Below, in pieces: positions 59,831 to 64,000 of a stretch of DNA of 64,000 nucleotides. How positions within the stretch are numbered: position 1 is the first letter of the stretch; each line of letters opens with the position of its first letter. The notes beneath the pieces were generated by a model, which saw only the letters and a list, made by a program, of their open reading frames with translations, was not told the origin of the DNA and made no database searches. The position numbers and the translations under genes are program-made. The stretch lies in NCBI GenBank assembly GCA_052034005.1, contig JBPOJB010000023.1, forward strand, positions 124,001 to 188,000, written 5' to 3'. The DNA is from JAAYDI01 sp052034005. GTDB taxonomy: Bacteria > Planctomycetota > Planctomycetia > Pirellulales > Pirellulaceae.

Positions 59831-62800
59831 GCAGACTGGCCTTCCGGCCCTTCACGAGCACGGTTTCACGAACCGCATTGTCAAGATCTTCCTGGAGACG
59901 AACCTGTCGCTGATCCTGATGCTGCTGGCGGCCGTCGTAGGCCTGGCGGCGCTGGGTCTGACGCCGCGCGAAGAGGACCCGCAGATCGTCGTGCCGCTGG
60001 CCGACGTCTATGTCAACTTTCCGGGCCGTTCGGCGGCGGAAGTGGAGCAGTTGGTCACCACGCCTCTGGAGCGGATCTTGTACCAGATCGACGGCGTGGA
60101 ATATGTCTATTCGATGAGTCGCGAGGACCAGGCCGTCATCACGGTGCGGTACTATGTGGGCGAGGATCGCGAGCGGAGCCTGGTCAAGCTGCAGAAGAAG
60201 CTCGACGAGAATCTCGACATCGTGCCGCCGGGCGTCACCGGCTGGGTGGTCAAGCCGGTCGAGATTGATGATGTGCCGATTGTCACGTTGACGCTCACCA
60301 GCGCCACGTCCGACGACACGACGCTGCGCCGGGTGGCGGAGGAACTCACGCAGCGGCTCTCCGCCATCCAGGACGTTTCGCGCGCCTACGTGGTGGGCGG
60401 CCAGCCGCGCGTGGTCCGCGTGTTGCTGGATCCCGACCGCATGGCCGGCTACCATGTCTCGCCGCTCGAGATCCAGCGTGCGATCCAGGGCGCGAACGTG
60501 CGTCAGACGGCGGGCGACTTCCGCGCCGGCGACCGGCTGATCCAGGTGGAAGCGGGCTTGCCGTTCGAGAACGCCCGGCAGCTGAGCGACCTGGTGGTCA
60601 CGGTCTTTGACGGTGCGCCGGTGTTCCTCAAGGACGTAGCCGACATCCAGGACGGTCCGGACGAGGTGGCGAACTACGTGCGGCACGGGTGGGGCGGCCC
60701 GGCCCGCCGGCTGCCGCATCACGAGCATTTCCCGGGCACGGTATTGGGCGTCTCGCACTCGGCGCCGGGGGCCGACGTGCCGGACGGTTCGGCGGCGCAG
60801 TCGGCGGTCACGATTGCCATCGCCAAGAAGAAAGGTTCGAACGCGGTCTGGGTGGCCAACGCGGTGCTGCGTGAGGCGGAGGCGTTGCGCGGCCAGATCG
60901 TGCCGACGGACATGGAGTTGATCATCACGCGCAATTACGGCCTGACTGCGGACGAGAAGGTCAACGAGCTGGTGGAGGCCCTGGCGGTGGCGACCTTCAT
61001 CGTGGTCGCGCTGCTGACATTGGGCCTGGGTTGGCGCGAGGCGTTGATCGTGGCGGTGGCCGTGCCGGTCGTCTTCGGGCTCACGCTGGCCGTGAATCTG
61101 ATGCTCGGCTACACGATCAACCGGGTCACGCTCTTCGCGTTGATCCTCTCGTTGGGGCTCTTGGTGGACGACCCGATCGTGGACGTGGAGAACATCGTGC
61201 GCCATTTCGCGCTGCGCAACAAGGCGACGCGGCGCATCGTGCTGGAGGCCGTGGCCGAGATCCGGCCGCCGTTGATCACCGCCACGCTGGCGGTGATCGT
61301 CAGCTTCCTGCCGATGTTCTTCATCACCGGCATGATGGGCCCCTACATGCGGCCGATGGCGCTGAACGTGCCGGTGACGATGCTCATGTCGATGGTCGTG
61401 GCGTTCACGATCACGCCCTGGCTGGCGTACCACGTGCTCAGGCGCGGGTATGGCGCCGGCGCGGGGGGCGGGCACGCCGATCATGCGGCGGACGACCTCG
61501 AGGTCGTCAAGCAGTCGCGGCTCTACAAGGTCTTCTATCCGCTGATGGCGCCATTGCTGCATTCCCGGGCGGTGGCCTGGGCCTTCCTGTTGGCGATGAC
61601 CTTGCTGACCGTGGGGGCCATGGGTCTGGCGGCCGTGCGCAGCGTGCCGCTCAAGATGCTGCCCTTCGACAACAAGAACGAACTGCTCCTGGTGCTCGAC
61701 TTCGACAAGGGCACGACGCTCGAGCGCACGGACGCGGCGGTCCGCGACTTCGAAGCGTACCTGGCCCGCGTGCCCGAGGTCGTGGATTACGTCAGCTATG
61801 TGGGGCTCGCCGCGCCCATGGACTTCAACGGGCTGGTGCGCCACTACTACTTGCGGCACGGTGACGACGTCGCCCAGCTGCAGATCAACCTGGCGGCCAA
61901 GAAGCACCGCCGCCAGCAGAGCCATGCCATCGGCTTGCGGATGCGCCACGACCTGCAGGCGATCGCCGACCGGCATCAGGCGCGGATGAAGCTGGTCGAA
62001 ACGCCGCCCGGCCCGCCGGTGATCGCCAGCGTGGTGGCGGAGGTGTACGGCCAGCCCGACCACCAGTATGAAGACCTGCTGCGGGCGGCCGACACGGTCC
62101 GCGCGCGGATGGCGCGCGAGCCGGGCGTGGTCGACATCGACCATGTGCGCGAAGCGCCTCAACCGAAGCTCGTCTTCGTCACCGACAAGGAGAAAGCGGC
62201 GCTCAACGGCGTGACGACCGAGCAGATCGCCGGCACGCTGCGAACGTTGCTCGCCGGCGACACGGTCGGGCTGATCCGCAGCAGCACGGAGCGCAACCCG
62301 TTGCGCATCGCGCTGGAGCTGCCCATCGATCGGCGCACCAGCGCGGCGGATCTGGCGCGGGTGGAAGTGAAAGGCGCGGCCGGCCAACTCGTCCCGCTGG
62401 CGGAACTCGGGCGGTGGGACGAGACGGGCCGCGTGGACCAGATGATCTATCACAAGAACCTGCAGCGCGTGGCGTACGTCTTCGCGGAGACGGCGGGCCG
62501 GCCGCCGGCGGACGTGGTGGTGGACATCCTGGCGGACCGGGCGGGCGCCGCGCCGGCCGGCACAGCCACCGAGCGCGTCGGCAACGGCTGGGTCGCCACG
62601 CATGCGCCGCGGCCGGTGGAGAAGCGGACCTTTTTCTCCAACGGCAGCGACCTGGCCTGGGGCCTGCCGGACGGGTTCACCGTGGCGTTTGCCGGGGAGG
62701 GCGAGTGGAAGATCACGTTGGACGTGTTCCGCGACCTGGGCCTGGCGTTCGGGGCGGCGATGATCGCCATCTACATCCTGCTGGTCACGCAGATGGGCTC

Positions 62801-63308
62801 GTTCGTCATCCCGGTGGTCGTCATGCTGGCCATCCCGCTGACGATCCTGGGCGTGATGCCCGGCTTCTGGCTGCTCAATCACGTCAGTAGCCAGCAGGTT
62901 GACGGGTTCCTCGATCCGGTCTACTTCACGGCCACGGGCATGATCGGCATGATCGCGTTGGCCGGGATCGTGACCCGCGATTCGATCATCCTGGTGGACT
63001 TCATCCACCTGTCGTTGGCCCGCGGGCGCTCGCTGTTCGACGCCATCATGGAGAGCCGCGTGGTGCGTTTGCGGCCGATCCTGTTGACGGCCAGCGCCGC
63101 GATGCTCGGCGCCGTGCCCATCATCATCGACCCGATTTTCTCCGGCCTGGCCTGGTCGCTGATCTTCGGCCTGTTCGCCTCGACCCTCTTCACGCTGTTC
63201 GTGATCCCCGTGACCTACTGGCTCCTGTATGCCCACCGACCCGGTCACGGCCTGCCGCAATCGACGATGGATCTCGAAGAGCAGTCCGACGGGCCGCGCC
63301 CGGGCTGA
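59823..63308 (+). CDS. RND-family efflux permease (AcrB-like, HAE1 group), 1161 aa
   Basis: Proton-driven exporter with the 12-helix duplicated RND layout. The N-terminal helix SLILMLLAAVVGLAALGL precedes the porter domain. Helix 4 carries LGLLVDDPIVDVENI, with the paired Asp residues essential for proton coupling. EIRPPLITATLAVIVSFLPMFFITGMMGPYMRPM and the second-half GMIGMIALAGIVTRDSIILVDF are standard. At 1161 residues it is longer than AcrB. A short atypical stretch near residue 285 (VRHGWGGPARRLPHHEH) precedes the PAVTIAIA-type strand. Substrate unknown; no TolC homologue is in the window. Confidence 0.95.
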   Translation: MAEQTGLPALHEHGFTNRIVKIFLETNLSLILMLLAAVVGLAALGLTPREEDPQIVVPLADVYVNFPGRSAAEVEQLVTTPLERILYQIDGVEYVYSMSREDQAVITVRYYVGEDRERSLVKLQKKLDENLDIVPPGVTGWVVKPVEIDDVPIVTLTLTSATSDDTTLRRVAEELTQRLSAIQDVSRAYVVGGQPRVVRVLLDPDRMAGYHVSPLEIQRAIQGANVRQTAGDFRAGDRLIQVEAGLPFENARQLSDLVVTVFDGAPVFLKDVADIQDGPDEVANYVRHGWGGPARRLPHHEHFPGTVLGVSHSAPGADVPDGSAAQSAVTIAIAKKKGSNAVWVANAVLREAEALRGQIVPTDMELIITRNYGLTADEKVNELVEALAVATFIVVALLTLGLGWREALIVAVAVPVVFGLTLAVNLMLGYTINRVTLFALILSLGLLVDDPIVDVENIVRHFALRNKATRRIVLEAVAEIRPPLITATLAVIVSFLPMFFITGMMGPYMRPMALNVPVTMLMSMVVAFTITPWLAYHVLRRGYGAGAGGGHADHAADDLEVVKQSRLYKVFYPLMAPLLHSRAVAWAFLLAMTLLTVGAMGLAAVRSVPLKMLPFDNKNELLLVLDFDKGTTLERTDAAVRDFEAYLARVPEVVDYVSYVGLAAPMDFNGLVRHYYLRHGDDVAQLQINLAAKKHRRQQSHAIGLRMRHDLQAIADRHQARMKLVETPPGPPVIASVVAEVYGQPDHQYEDLLRAADTVRARMAREPGVVDIDHVREAPQPKLVFVTDKEKAALNGVTTEQIAGTLRTLLAGDTVGLIRSSTERNPLRIALELPIDRRTSAADLARVEVKGAAGQLVPLAELGRWDETGRVDQMIYHKNLQRVAYVFAETAGRPPADVVVDILADRAGAAPAGTATERVGNGWVATHAPRPVEKRTFFSNGSDLAWGLPDGFTVAFAGEGEWKITLDVFRDLGLAFGAAMIAIYILLVTQMGSFVIPVVVMLAIPLTILGVMPGFWLLNHVSSQQVDGFLDPVYFTATGMIGMIALAGIVTRDSIILVDFIHLSLARGRSLFDAIMESRVVRLRPILLTASAAMLGAVPIIIDPIFSGLAWSLIFGLFASTLFTLFVIPVTYWLLYAHRPGHGLPQSTMDLEEQSDGPRPG

Positions 63309-63361
63309 GTGTGGACGAGCCGAGCGGGATGAGAGCGGCCCGGCTGCGGCTGGCCCGCCGC

Positions 63362-64000
63362 TCACGCCCGTCGGGCGCGGAGGGCCTTCTGGAGCGCGGT
63401 CCAGGAGCGGGTGTTGAGTACGTCGGCCTTGGTCAATCCGGCGCGGCGCGCCTGCAGGACCCCGTAGCGCATCATGTCGAGCCCCTCGACGCTATGCGCG
63501 TCGGTGCAGATGACCAGCGGGACGCCCAGCGCCTTGGCGGCGGCCGAGTGCACGTCGTCCAGGTCGAGCCGCATGGGGTTGGCATTGAGTTCCAGGCATT
63601 TCCCGTACTCGCGCGCGGCCTGCAACATCGCCTCCATGTCGACTTCGTACGGCGCGCGCCGGTTGATCAGCCGGCCGGTCGGATGTGCGATCGCATGGAC
63701 GTGCGGGTTGGCCAGCGCGTCGACGATGCGCGCCGTGATCTGCTCGCGCGGCTGCTTCTGCCCGTAGTGGATGCTGGCGACGACCCAGTCCGCTTGCGCC
63801 AGGATCTCGTCGGGCAGGTCGAGCCCGCCCTTTTCGAGAATGTCGACTTCGATCCCTTTGAGCACGAGCAGCGCACCGGCCAGCGAGTCATTGAGCCGAT
63901 CGATGGCGGCCCACTGCCGGAGCAGGCGCGTGGCATCCAGCCCGCGGGCCATGGTGACGCGTTTCGAGTGGTCGGTGATGGCGATATACTTCAAGCCCCG
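63362..64000 (-). CDS. PolX-type PHP domain (3' part of gene, truncated by window edge)
   Basis: The reading frame is open to the window's right edge, so the N-terminal polymerase domain, if present, is outside. The visible 212 residues match the C-terminal PHP domain of bacterial family X DNA polymerases: YIAITDHS, GIEVDIL, VVASIHYG, AIAHPTGR, CLELNANP and VICTDAHS, supplying the metal-binding His/Asp/Glu set. In PolX this domain is a 3'-5' exonuclease. Stand-alone PHP hydrolases are an alternative. It converges with the RND permease gene. Confidence 0.9.
   Translation of the reverse strand, partial: RGLKYIAITDHSKRVTMARGLDATRLLRQWAAIDRLNDSLAGALLVLKGIEVDILEKGGLDLPDEILAQADWVVASIHYGQKQPREQITARIVDALANPHVHAIAHPTGRLINRRAPYEVDMEAMLQAAREYGKCLELNANPMRLDLDDVHSAAAKALGVPLVICTDAHSVEGLDMMRYGVLQARRAGLTKADVLNTRSWTALQKALRARRA

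Noticed and set aside
59565..63365. Very long open frame antisense to the RND permease (over 1200 codons)
   Set aside because: The translation is dominated by Arg, His, Gln and Asp, has no domain motifs and exactly mirrors a real gene; high GC content at third positions removes stop codons from the opposite strand.

Overview
The window is GC-rich, densely coded chromosomal DNA that looks planctomycetal, most likely from the Pirellulales side of the phylum (lineage is inferred from gene content only). The markers are two BBP7-type outer-membrane barrel paralogues, two giant or modular exported proteins with the LEPR-type N-terminal motif (FESLEGRLMLS and LESLEPRIALS), a type I dockerin-like module, a DUF1080 secreted hydrolase, a PTPMT1-like phosphatase and several exported proteins of unknown function. 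No phage, insertion sequence, integrase or CRISPR array was seen, and rRNA genes are absent.

Layout. 1-5.7 kb: two exported proteins on the minus strand, UDP-glucuronate decarboxylase, a VanZ-like protein, a DUF1080 protein translationally coupled to tadA, and the first BBP7 barrel. 5.7-10.5 kb: one 1579-residue exported protein joining thioredoxin-like, cyclophilin, cohesin-like, four tandem-95 repeats and an SdrD-B-like module. 11-18.8 kb: M50 protease, FHA-GAF-nucleotide cyclase, histone-deacetylase-like enzyme, a HEAT-like exported protein, 3-hydroxyacyl-CoA dehydrogenase and a PTPMT1-like phosphatase. 18.7-24.7 kb (minus strand): sufS, sufU, a divergent RNase HII-like protein and an Asp-box/CBM9 exported protein. 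25-30.7 kb: polyprenyl-phosphate-type glycosyltransferase, quinone oxidoreductase, an orphan type ISP-like DNA methyltransferase and a thioredoxin-fold exported protein. 30.9-32.8 kb: CAP-domain/dockerin protein. 32.7-38.4 kb (minus strand): a five-gene exopolysaccharide operon (GumC/Wzz-like, ExeA-like ATPase, degenerate CpsD-like protein, sugar epimerase, GT2).

38.5-44.1 kb: trpF, ahcY, a DUF1015 gene, then the chromosome-partition locus: three parS sites with an exact 37-bp period, parA, parB, and a tRNA-Pro gene with its own promoter. 44.2-55 kb: unknown exported proteins, der, a family 4 uracil-DNA glycosylase, the second BBP7 barrel, a sodium:solute symporter, a lipoprotein, about 750 bp without a convincing protein gene but rich in inverted repeats (a candidate non-coding RNA), and an SGNH hydrolase. 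54.9-58.1 kb: a compact acyltransferase-ACP-ketosynthase-like-ketosynthase operon. 58.3-63.3 kb: a near-consensus promoter followed about 60 bp later by a terminator, then an RND efflux adaptor and permease. The window closes in the PHP domain of a PolX-type protein.

The best candidates for undescribed biology are the candidate RNA region at 53.1-53.6 kb, the promoter-terminator leader before the RND pump, the exported thioredoxin-cyclophilin protein, the acyltransferase/ACP/ketosynthase operon next to an RND pump, the exopolysaccharide operon with a P-loop-less CpsD-like partner, and the periodic parS array. All functional statements rest on motif reading; no database search was run.
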